From the NCBI RefSeq assembly GCF_009380165.1, contig NZ_WHUF01000007.1, positions 288,850-352,849 of the forward strand: a stretch of DNA of 64,000 nt. The letters run 5' to 3'. Below, piece by piece: positions 8,838 to 16,141 of the stretch. How positions within the stretch are numbered: the stretch's first letter is position 1; each line of letters begins with the position of its first letter. The position numbers and the translations under genes are program-made. The notes beneath the pieces are model-generated. The model had not been told where the DNA came from and did not search any database. It was given only the letters and a program-made list of their open reading frames with translations. The DNA is from Rugamonas rivuli (GTDB lineage Bacteria > Pseudomonadota > Gammaproteobacteria > Burkholderiales > Burkholderiaceae_D).

Positions 8838-9584
8838 TTAATATCGAAAGTACATCGAGCCGAATTCAACGTTATCTTGATTTTTTCTTTGATTTCTTGA
8901 TGATTTTACCAGGTCTATATTACGGGGGTTAGGAAGGTCAAGCGTAGTAAAGACTTTTTCAGCCAACTTTGCAAATGGCATCCATTGCTTAGTCATACTC
9001 CATATTGCAATAGCTATGAATACTGTTATTCCGGCGACAAACCAACCGCCTCCTTGGTCTATTGCACCAACCCAGAAATCCCTAAGTTCCTGCCATCCAT
9101 TAGTGCCGAAGAGAATAGAAATTCCTATTTGCAAACCTATGGAAATAATTAACCACCATTTTATTGCATTTTTTATATGTAGAGATATGGATCTCGAACA
9201 ATGCGGATAAAGTGCTATTGTTTTGTCATTTGGCCGGGTAACTCCAAATATTTCATAATGATCGGTTTGCCATTCAGCCGCAACTTCAACCTCATCCCCA
9301 TCACGAAATGGACTACGCCACAGCCATCCCTTCAAAATTTTATCGTTAAGTTTAAATTGAATGTGATCAGCATTCTCTTCCATTGAAGTAGTGTTGCTAG
9401 CCATAGAAATTGCTTGGCCTCCCATTCCTACCAATGAGGCTGCTATCGCTACTACGCCTAACTTGGATTGATCATTCTTCGTAAAAACAAAGCTGGCACT
9501 TTCACGAACTACTTTATAGTCGGATATTTTTCCAGTTAGTTTAATCAATCCTAGTGGAGCAGGGTGGGGTAAAAAATCTGTCAT
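8838..9584 (-). CDS. T6SS-associated membrane protein, paralogue 1 (next to effector)
   Basis: A 248-residue family member immediately downstream of the large effector gene (12 bases between effector stop and this ATG, with GGAAA as ribosome binding site), so it should be co-transcribed with it. It has GLIKLTGKISDYKV, VAIAASLVGMGGQA, WLWRSPFRDGDEVEVAAEWQ, ALYPHCSRSISLHIKNAIKWW, two membrane helices (about 140-160 and 175-197), QWMPFAKLAEKVF and FGSMYFRY. Its position makes it the best candidate for the cognate immunity protein against a membrane-acting effector, since it is itself membrane-embedded. AT-rich like paralogues 2 and 3. Confidence 0.82.
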   Translation of the reverse strand: MTDFLPHPAPLGLIKLTGKISDYKVVRESASFVFTKNDQSKLGVVAIAASLVGMGGQAISMASNTTSMEENADHIQFKLNDKILKGWLWRSPFRDGDEVEVAAEWQTDHYEIFGVTRPNDKTIALYPHCSRSISLHIKNAIKWWLIISIGLQIGISILFGTNGWQELRDFWVGAIDQGGGWFVAGITVFIAIAIWSMTKQWMPFAKLAEKVFTTLDLPNPRNIDLVKSSRNQRKNQDNVEFGSMYFRY

Positions 9585-9596
9585 CGGATTTCCATT

Positions 9597-12530
9597 TTAA
9601 TCATGTAATAGCATTTCTTCTACGGTAGGGCGGGGCAAAGCCAATATTTTCTTTGTTTCGAGTTCTATTTCTTCTTTACTTTTAATTTTTTCTTGTGCCA
9701 TACCCATTCCTACTAGAGCTTTCTCCAGTGCGGTGGTTTGTTCTTTTGTTGACTTATATGCATCTTTGGCGGCTGTGTTTTTTCCAAAAACACATAGCTC
9801 ACACCATATTTGCAAATCATCTTTGCTATATATCCATATAATTATTTGAATGGTAAATCCAGCCACCGTAATCCACCCTCCGGCCGACATAAACAAAATT
9901 CTTGTTGCTATGATAGCGGCGGCTCTTTCACCAATGACTTTAGCGCCTGTACTTAATGCTGCCGTTCCGGTTAGCCGGGCTATTAACGGTGCTGAGTAAG
10001 TAAAGGTAGTTGCCGCTGTGAGTGCAACACCTGCTCCCCCTACAAGGGCTTTTGCTCCGTACAGAAGAGCTAAGAATTTTTCTCCCTGAGCACTTTTTGC
10101 TTTTGCCGTATACCCGTCAATGCCAACCGTGATTGCTGCGGCGGCCGAACTCAGTACCCCTCCATACAGCTTTAGTTGTTGATATGTGAGATTATCGCCT
10201 CCACCTTTCGCAATGGCTTTAACTCCTACGCTCGCTACATCAAACAACGCGCTGCTAATTGTCATACCCGAAGCTGCCAGGGACCACCAACTTTTTCCAT
10301 CGTTTTTTTCGATACAATCGTTTAGTAGTTTGCTGAAGTTTACGCCTTCGATCAGCATGATAAGCAATGCCAATCTGCTGTCGCGCATCGCGTTGGGAGC
10401 TTTGGCGCTGGTCTCGTTGAACTTTTTCCACGCGTTGCGCAATGTTTCCGTTTCTTTGGTCACTTTCGGCGGCGTGCCTTGGGCAACTAATCGCCTGGAC
10501 TCACGCAGCGCTTGCAATTGTTCACGACGAAGCTGTGGGTCTCCTGCCACCTGTGCCCTGATAAGTTCGACCGCGACTGTTGACGGCACCAAGGCGCGGA
10601 TGCTGAAGAGGTATTGCATCATCTTTTCAGCCGCAAAATCCGCCAGCCCAAAAAGGCGGAATTGCTTGAAGATCTTGTCGCCGATAGTCATCATCAACAG
10701 ATCGGAGCCGCGCGCATTGATCGACTTGAGCTTGATGCCGAACGCCTTGCTGCCGCTGGCCGACGCCGCGTCGGTATTCGAGCTGTTCATGCTGGCAAAC
10801 TTCTTGTGCGTGTCGACGAACGCCTTCAGCGTCTTGGGCACCGTGGTTGTCCAGTCGAGCTTGCCCCCCGGCGTTTTCTCCTCGGCGTGCTTTTGAACTT
10901 CCTGAAGGAAGGCAGTGATCTCCTGCATGCCCTCGGTCTGGTTCAACGCGATCGCCCGCCACAGCAGATTGGTTTCGGTCGCCTTGATTTCCTTCACCCA
11001 GGCATCGAGCTTGGCCTGGCCGGACTGGCTGGAATTGATGCCGAACACCGCGCAACCGATCTGATCGTCGAAAACAATCCCGTCCTCGACGCTGTTGCCG
11101 TGGAATTCGGTAAAGGCGTTAATCAGATATTTCGACTCCAGCCACGCCACCAGATCTATCGTGCGTTCATTCATCAGTTTGTCGACCGCGGCCAGGAACG
11201 TGTCGTAACGTTCCTTGAAGACCTGGTACTGCTTCTGCCCCGCTCCCGCGTCGGCCAGCTGATCTTCGTAACGTCCCCATGCGCCGTTGCGCGCATCGTC
11301 GATATTCTGCGCGGCGTTCTTGTCGCGCCGGGCCAGCATGTCGTTGGCTTCCTGCTTGATGCGGCCGATCTCGATACTGCGCTGCGGCTCCTTCATGAAA
11401 TTGGCTTCGTTCAGGCGCATGGCGAACAGCGAGGTCGGCACCTTGCGCGCTTTCCAGTCGTCGAAGATATTGCAGACCTCCAGCTCCCTTGCGCGCTGGT
11501 CCGGCGGCAGCTTGGCCGCGTTCAGGCGTCGTTGCTGGGTGTCGCCCTTGAACGTGCTGTTGTCTATCGCCTGCTTTTGAAAATCGTCGACGCTGTCGCC
11601 GGCGCGTTTTGCCAGCGCCTGCTTCAGGCCGACGATGGACATCATGGCCGAGACTTGCTGGTCGCGTTCGGCATTGTATTTTTCGACCCAGCCCGCCGTG
11701 TCATTGCGGAAGCCGTTCAGCTCATGGGTGATGCCGACCGCATCCCACAGCGCGATCATGACCGGCGGGTGGTCCTTGCCCTTGTTTTGACTGATCTGCT
11801 GCATCAGCTTCACCAGCGGCTCGCTTTGCTTGGTGCGCGCCACCGCTTTGTATCGGGTGGACTGCATTGCCAAGCGTGACTGCTTGTGCACGCCGCTGGC
11901 TTCGCTGATGGCGGGCAGGGCCGCGCCATTCAAGCTGGCTGGATTAAAGCCCGGCTTGTATTCAAGCACCTGCTCGATGTTGGCCTGCGTGGCGGGCAGG
12001 CCGTGGCGATAGCCACCGGCCGTGATCCAGGTCGCCGGCAGGAAGGTTTGCATGCGGCGGTCGCGCAGCTTGCTGTCGCTGGCGAAGTCTTTGAAGGTCT
12101 CCGCACTCCATGCGTGTTCGGAAAAAGCGATCCAGACGCGCTTGCATTTCTCCGGCGCCTCGATAGTGATCACCGAGGCGGGGATGTTATGGCCGCTGCG
12201 CGAGCAGCTAGGCTCCTCCAGCGCCGGCGTGATCGCGCTCGGCGACAACTGCTTCCACAGCGTGCCTGCTTCGGTGACGCTGTAGACTTCCCAGGTGATC
12301 TGGCTGCCGCGCGGATGCTTCTCGTGGAACACGTAGATGTATCCCTGGCGCAGCGCGCGCAGCGCATATTTGTGCTGGCCCAGCTTCACGTCGCTGACCT
12401 TGTTGCCCAGGGGGGCTGGCAGGGTTGCGTCTACATGATTGGGTACCACGGCGTAGCGCACCGGCAGTATCGCCAGTCCGGACTTGTTGCAGTTAACGCA
12501 GTTTGGATTTTGAGGGTTTGTGCATGCCAT
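9597..12530 (-). CDS. T6SS effector, VasX/BTH_I2691-like
   Basis: A 977-residue secreted antibacterial effector candidate. The N terminus (MACTNPQNPNCVNCNKSGLA, LPVRYAVVP, LRQGYIYVF, WEVYSVTEAGTLWKQ) matches what I know of VasX/BTH_I2691-type T6SS effectors with an N-terminal MIX-like loading domain. The middle is helical. The last 250 residues hold hydrophobic segments (LAASGMTISSALFDVASVGV; AKALVGGAGVALTAATTF; GWITVAGFTIQIIIWIY), consistent with a colicin-like pore-forming or membrane-acting region, followed by DLQIWCELCVFG. No signal peptide. It faces vgrG and the adaptor convergently. The C-terminal coding part (9597 to about 10350) is visibly AT-richer than the rest, suggesting exchange of the toxic domain together with the paralogues downstream. 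The exact killing mechanism is inference. Confidence 0.85.
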   Translation of the reverse strand: MACTNPQNPNCVNCNKSGLAILPVRYAVVPNHVDATLPAPLGNKVSDVKLGQHKYALRALRQGYIYVFHEKHPRGSQITWEVYSVTEAGTLWKQLSPSAITPALEEPSCSRSGHNIPASVITIEAPEKCKRVWIAFSEHAWSAETFKDFASDSKLRDRRMQTFLPATWITAGGYRHGLPATQANIEQVLEYKPGFNPASLNGAALPAISEASGVHKQSRLAMQSTRYKAVARTKQSEPLVKLMQQISQNKGKDHPPVMIALWDAVGITHELNGFRNDTAGWVEKYNAERDQQVSAMMSIVGLKQALAKRAGDSVDDFQKQAIDNSTFKGDTQQRRLNAAKLPPDQRARELEVCNIFDDWKARKVPTSLFAMRLNEANFMKEPQRSIEIGRIKQEANDMLARRDKNAAQNIDDARNGAWGRYEDQLADAGAGQKQYQVFKERYDTFLAAVDKLMNERTIDLVAWLESKYLINAFTEFHGNSVEDGIVFDDQIGCAVFGINSSQSGQAKLDAWVKEIKATETNLLWRAIALNQTEGMQEITAFLQEVQKHAEEKTPGGKLDWTTTVPKTLKAFVDTHKKFASMNSSNTDAASASGSKAFGIKLKSINARGSDLLMMTIGDKIFKQFRLFGLADFAAEKMMQYLFSIRALVPSTVAVELIRAQVAGDPQLRREQLQALRESRRLVAQGTPPKVTKETETLRNAWKKFNETSAKAPNAMRDSRLALLIMLIEGVNFSKLLNDCIEKNDGKSWWSLAASGMTISSALFDVASVGVKAIAKGGGDNLTYQQLKLYGGVLSSAAAAITVGIDGYTAKAKSAQGEKFLALLYGAKALVGGAGVALTAATTFTYSAPLIARLTGTAALSTGAKVIGERAAAIIATRILFMSAGGWITVAGFTIQIIIWIYSKDDLQIWCELCVFGKNTAAKDAYKSTKEQTTALEKALVGMGMAQEKIKSKEEIELETKKILALPRPTVEEMLLHD

Positions 12531-12724
12531 GATCAGTCGCTAGCAAGTCGAATGCAATTGGTCGGTGAGTTACCCGGCATATTGCGAACGCAGGCGGACT
12601 CAGTCTGAACAATTATCTCATCAATAACTTTTAGGGCCTGTTCTGTTGACCACCAGCCTACGGGACAATAGAGTTGTTGTCTTGGTCATATTTCCGGCAT
12701 GATCGGCTATGGAAGCTCTGCTGA

Positions 12725-13240
12725 ATTGGCGGCGAGGTGCTGAGAGGGGGATTTCATCAGGTCGAATTCCGCAACGGCGACTTCATCGAATTTGCCGTCG
12801 GCTTTGACACCGGCTATGCGGCCGCCCATGCCGCCAGAAGCCCCCGCCTGCGCATCCTGTGGATGCCACCGCACCGCGTGCGCGGACACGCGATACAAAA
12901 GATCTGCGATATCAGGTGGAGTTTTTTCTTTCCCACGCTGGCGATCGTTCTGATCGGAATATCCGAATTTTTGATGGGCAGGAATTTTGGCGAGGACGGC
13001 CTCGCTGCCGATGCCTGGTTTTATTCCATGTGCTTCGTGCTCACCCTGATCATCACCGTGTGGATACGGTCGCGTTTCAGGGCGTTCGCTGTGGAGACAA
13101 CCGAGGTGATGCGTGTACTTGGCTACGATCACCCGGAACAGGTCGATTTGTGGGTTCGCCACAAGGCGGCGCAAAAAGCAATGGCCGCGTCAACGAACAC
13201 GCTGCCGCCATTGCTGGAACCCTGGAGCTACCGCTATTGA
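12725..13240 (+). pseudogene. Truncated, inverted relative of the MYFRY family
   Basis: A frame open from 12725 (only GTG at 12737 as start) encodes a protein aligning with the second half of the tandem paralogues: FRNGDFIEFAVG against FKNGDYVEVAAE, a PHR...HAIQKICDIRW segment where siblings have PHCSR...HIKNAVKWW, two membrane helices (FFFPTLAIVLIGISEFLM; YSMCFVLTLIITVWI) and the ending PWSYRY against SMYFRY. About 75 N-terminal residues of the family are missing, with a TGA just upstream, so it is probably a decayed copy. It lies on the opposite strand, beyond the effector start, separated by about 200 bases without a recognisable gene. It is much more diverged and more GC-rich than the array. 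Confidence 0.6.
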
Positions 13241-13247
13241 TGCCGGC

Positions 13248-14456
13248 TCAGGAGCTGGCCTGCTGCACCAGCCCCGCATGGGCCGAGCGGTTCAGCTTGG
13301 GATGCACGACCGGGATGGTCAGCATGGTGCTGGTGGCCGCCATCAGCAGCAGGGCCGTGAAGGTTTCGTTGGTGATGATCTGCTTGTCGAGCAGGATGTT
13401 GGCGAAGATGATTTCAATCAGGCCCTTGGTCTGCAACAGCCAGCCGATGATGGACGCCTCGCCCGATTTCCACTTCAATATCCTGCCGGCGATGTGAACG
13501 CCGACCAGCTTGCCGCCGACCGAGGCCAGCAGCAATAAGCCGCCGACGAAGAACACCGAATAGCCGCCCAGCTCCCACTTGGTGCGCAGGCCGGTGCTGA
13601 GGAAGAACACCGGCATCAGGATCAGCAGCACATGCTTGAACAGCGTATCGAGCGTGGCGCGGTCGAACCAGTCCGCGTCCATCACCACGCCGGCCAGGAA
13701 GGCGCCCACCATGAAGTGCAGGCCGGCCCAGTCGGAACCGAAGCTGCAGATCACCAGCCAGATCAGTGCCGCGTACCAGCGGTCGTTCTCTTGCAGGCGC
13801 GCCATGATGCGGCGGAATACGAAGGTCAGCACGCCGAACGCCAGGATGAAGCCGAGCTGGCGGCCCACGCGTTCCCAATCGAGCAGGATCAGCGCCAGCA
13901 CGCCCCAGATCGCCACGTCGTCGAGGCTGGCGTAACGCAGGATGCGCTGGCCCATCGGCTGGCGCAGGATGTCGAGTTTTTCCAGCAGCAGCACCAGCAC
14001 CGGCAGCGCGGTCACGGCGCAGGCCATGCCCACGCCCAGCGTGAATTGCCAGTCCAGGCCCTTGGCGCCCTTCCAGCCCTGGTAGCCCAGCAGCAGCAGC
14101 GCTGCGGCGCAGCCGCACACCAGCGGCATGCCGAGCGCGAAGCTGGCCGTGGTCGCGCTTTCGCGGCGGTATTGCCAGACTTTTTTCAGGTCCAGCTCGA
14201 TGCCGGCGATCATCACGAACAGCATCACGCCCCACCAGGCGATGCCGTTCAGCGCCTTCACCACGTCCGGCGCGAAGACAAATTTGTGGTACTCGGGAAA
14301 GGCCGCGCCCAGCACGCCGGGCCCCAGCAAGATGCCGCCGATGATCTGGATGATGACCAGCGGCGCGTAATAGTCGGTCTTGAAGATCCGCCATACCAGG
14401 TAGGGCACGGTAAAGATCAGCAGCATCGCGATCAGGAAGATTTCGGTGGTGTTCAT
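13248..14456 (-). CDS. Cation:proton antiporter (CPA2/Kef-type)
   Basis: Multi-pass inner-membrane exchanger of the CPA2 family (402 residues from the chosen start), probably swapping Na+ or K+ for protons. About a dozen hydrophobic helices are visible, with family marks such as IIGGILLGPGVLG in the second helix region and SLDDVAIWGVLALILL, where the conserved aspartates of the ion site lie. There is no C-terminal TrkA-N regulatory domain, so it is a short-form antiporter. I chose ATG 14456 (MNTTEIFLIAML) over the upstream in-frame 14552 because the extra 32 residues are polar and a GGAG lies upstream of 14456. It is unrelated in function to the flanking toxin modules. Confidence 0.85.
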   Translation of the reverse strand: MNTTEIFLIAMLLIFTVPYLVWRIFKTDYYAPLVIIQIIGGILLGPGVLGAAFPEYHKFVFAPDVVKALNGIAWWGVMLFVMIAGIELDLKKVWQYRRESATTASFALGMPLVCGCAAALLLLGYQGWKGAKGLDWQFTLGVGMACAVTALPVLVLLLEKLDILRQPMGQRILRYASLDDVAIWGVLALILLDWERVGRQLGFILAFGVLTFVFRRIMARLQENDRWYAALIWLVICSFGSDWAGLHFMVGAFLAGVVMDADWFDRATLDTLFKHVLLILMPVFFLSTGLRTKWELGGYSVFFVGGLLLLASVGGKLVGVHIAGRILKWKSGEASIIGWLLQTKGLIEIIFANILLDKQIITNETFTALLLMAATSTMLTIPVVHPKLNRSAHAGLVQQASS

Positions 14457-14530
14457 GGGGGGAAGGGCTCCTCGTGTTATTCCGGCAATGTTATCCAATT
14501 CTTCCCCCATGGCGCAATCGGAATAAAGGG

Positions 14531-15001
14531 ATGAGTGGTAACGTTTCCACAATATTTTTCATGGCAAAGACGCGAAGATACTGCGCTATCTCACTATGTC
14601 AGATAGGCATCGGCTTTAGAGTGGTCGATACTCGTTTGCTCTCAGCACTGTCCAATATGGCCACAAGTACTACAATGCAGACGGTGACAGTCGGACGTTG
14701 GATGTGCATGGCGGAATACCTCGCAATGCTCGCTACCGGTATGGTTCAGGAGAGCTTTAGCGGCACCACGCACGTGCTGGTGCCGCCAGACAGGCTATCC
14801 TTTCAACGGCGAGCGAAGAGGGGCCAGGTATATGTCGAATTCGAGGTTCCATCCGATTGTTTGAAGCGCACCAGTACTGGTTGGGCGAAAATAGTAGGAC
14901 CGCAATCGCTGCAAGGCCGAAATGCTGCGCGCAAAAAACAAATGGTTCCCCAGATGCCAGCAGCCTCCAACATTCGGCTGGTTGCCAGTAAATCGGTTTA
15001 A
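14531..15001 (+). CDS. Orphan Rhs-type C-terminal toxin fragment (possibly TreTu-like)
   Basis: The last hundred residues (AEYLAMLATGMVQESFSGTTHV..., GQVYVEFEVPSDCLKRTSTG, WAKIVGPQSL, MPAASNI) resemble, from memory, the C-terminal toxin domain of Rhs polymorphic proteins of the kind named TreTu, an ADP-ribosyltransferase acting on EF-Tu. That name is tentative; it needs a profile search. No Rhs core, YD repeats or PxxxxDPxGL pre-toxin motif precedes it, and the N-terminal part (14531-14690) looks unstructured, so this is a displaced toxin tip. The start is uncertain (ATG 14531 or 14561, or GTG 14474). A small acidic gene follows after three bases, as expected for an immunity gene. Confidence 0.5.
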   Translation: MSGNVSTIFFMAKTRRYCAISLCQIGIGFRVVDTRLLSALSNMATSTTMQTVTVGRWMCMAEYLAMLATGMVQESFSGTTHVLVPPDRLSFQRRAKRGQVYVEFEVPSDCLKRTSTGWAKIVGPQSLQGRNAARKKQMVPQMPAASNIRLVASKSV

Positions 15002-15004
15002 TGG

Positions 15005-15310
15005 ATGATCGCCATGTTGAACACTTTTTATGATCTGGCGAAAGAAATAATGGGACGCCTGCCAGCCGGAATACAGGCGGAGCTGACCATCGCCCCGAAC
15101 TCCGACAATCCTTCGGCGAGAATTGATTTCGACACCCGCGAGCGTCTGGGCCGCATCACCTGCTGGGATAGCGGTGATTTTTATGCAGAAATCATTGACG
15201 TCGAATCCGGCGATGACTTGTATGAGCAGCGCGGCGAAGCGGCATCGGCGGCGCGTTTGTCAGCCCTTCTGCAATCTTTCCTTTCATCATTGGCTGCCCC
15301 GCTCAGCTGA
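15005..15310 (+). CDS. Probable immunity protein for the Rhs toxin tip (TriTu-like, tentative)
   Basis: A 101-residue acidic soluble protein directly behind the toxin fragment. MLNTFYDLAKE, ARIDFDTRERLGRITCWDSG and FYAEIIDVESGD are typical of small beta-sheet immunity proteins paired with Rhs tips; I recall this layout for TreTu immunity proteins. The frame allows ATG 15005 or ATG 15014 (MLNTFYD); the second matches the usual start of such proteins. No Shine-Dalgarno is evident, so coupling to the toxin frame is likely. If the toxin fragment is inactive this would be an orphan immunity gene still protecting against kin. Confidence 0.5.
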   Translation: MIAMLNTFYDLAKEIMGRLPAGIQAELTIAPNSDNPSARIDFDTRERLGRITCWDSGDFYAEIIDVESGDDLYEQRGEAASAARLSALLQSFLSSLAAPLS

Positions 15311-15365
15311 TCGCCCTACTGACTGCTCCGAAACAGGGATAATAGCTATTCGCTTTGCTTGTTCT

Positions 15366-15402
15366 ATAGCTAGTAGCTATTGAAACTATTGGAACAATCA
15401 AT
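15366..15402 (+). promoter_or_regulatory. OxyR binding site upstream of ahpC
   Basis: Four tetranucleotide blocks at exact 7-base spacing: ATAG (15366-15369), CTAT (15377-15380), ATTG (15388-15391), CAAT (15399-15402). The OxyR consensus is ATAG-N7-CTAT-N7-ATAG-N7-CTAT; the last two blocks differ by one base each, and compensate as an inverted pair. It lies about 70 bases before the ahpC start, the expected place for peroxide induction by OxyR. Confidence 0.8.
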
Positions 15403-15469
15403 TTTGCAAATGAGGCGAAAGCCCTTAAACTGGCGTCTCAATGATTCACAACCCAACGAGGAAACCACA

Positions 15470-16033
15470 ATGTCCCTGATCAATACCCAAATCAAACCAT
15501 TCAAGGCAACCGCTTACGCTAACGGCAAATTCATCGACGTCAGCAACGAATCCCTGAAAGGCAAGTGGTCCGTCCTGATGTTCTACCCAGCCGACTTCAC
15601 CTTCGTCTGCCCTACCGAACTGGAAGACCTGGCCGATCACCAGCCTGAATTCGCCAAACTGGGCGTGGACGTGTACGGCGTGTCGACCGACACCCACTTC
15701 GCGCACAAAGCATGGCACGACACCTCGGATGCAATCAAAAAAGTTAACTACCCGCTGATCGGCGACCCAACCGGCACCCTGTCGCGCAACTTCGAAGTCA
15801 TGATCGAAGAAGAAGGCCTGGCACTGCGCGGTACCTTCGTCATCAATCCGGAAGGCTTCATCAAAGTGCTGGAAGTGCACGACAACGGCATCGGCCGCGA
15901 CGCTTCCGAACTGCTGCGCAAAGTGAAAGCCGCTCTGTACGTGGCATCGCACCCAGGCGAAGTTTGCCCAGCTAAATGGACCGAAGGCGCAGCGACCCTG
16001 ACCCCATCGCTGGACCTGGTCGGCAAGATCTAA
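15470..16033 (+). CDS. ahpC: Alkyl hydroperoxide reductase subunit C (peroxiredoxin)
   Basis: Typical 2-Cys peroxiredoxin reducing H2O2 and organic peroxides with electrons from AhpF. The 187-residue length equals that of the E. coli family member. Peroxidatic Cys47 sits in DFTFVCPTE and resolving Cys166 in GEVCPAKW; the C-terminal tail ends in the usual LDLVGKI. I chose ATG 15470 (MSLINTQIKPF) behind GAGGAA; an open frame runs further upstream through the promoter. It is first of the ahpC-ahpF pair, behind an OxyR site. Confidence 0.97.
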   Translation: MSLINTQIKPFKATAYANGKFIDVSNESLKGKWSVLMFYPADFTFVCPTELEDLADHQPEFAKLGVDVYGVSTDTHFAHKAWHDTSDAIKKVNYPLIGDPTGTLSRNFEVMIEEEGLALRGTFVINPEGFIKVLEVHDNGIGRDASELLRKVKAALYVASHPGEVCPAKWTEGAATLTPSLDLVGKI

Positions 16034-16080
16034 GTCCGAGCACGTCTTGAAAGAGACCGCAGCACACAAGTAATACCGCG

Positions 16081-16108
16081 ATGCCGGTCCGGGCGTCCGG
16101 CCCGGCAT
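16081..16108 (+). other. Intercistronic hairpin between ahpC and ahpF
   Basis: Arms 16081-16092 and 16097-16108 pair over 12 positions with one mismatch around a GCGT loop. No T-run follows, so it is more likely an mRNA-stabilising or partially attenuating element that lets ahpC be expressed above ahpF than a full terminator. Confidence 0.5.
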
Positions 16109-16141
16109 ACGCCTAAATATTTGTAAAAAGGAAGAAAAATC

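Noticed and set aside
8837..9600. Possible insertion sequence between effector and paralogues because of AT-rich composition
   Set aside because: No inverted repeats, transposase motifs or target duplications; the region is fully coding.
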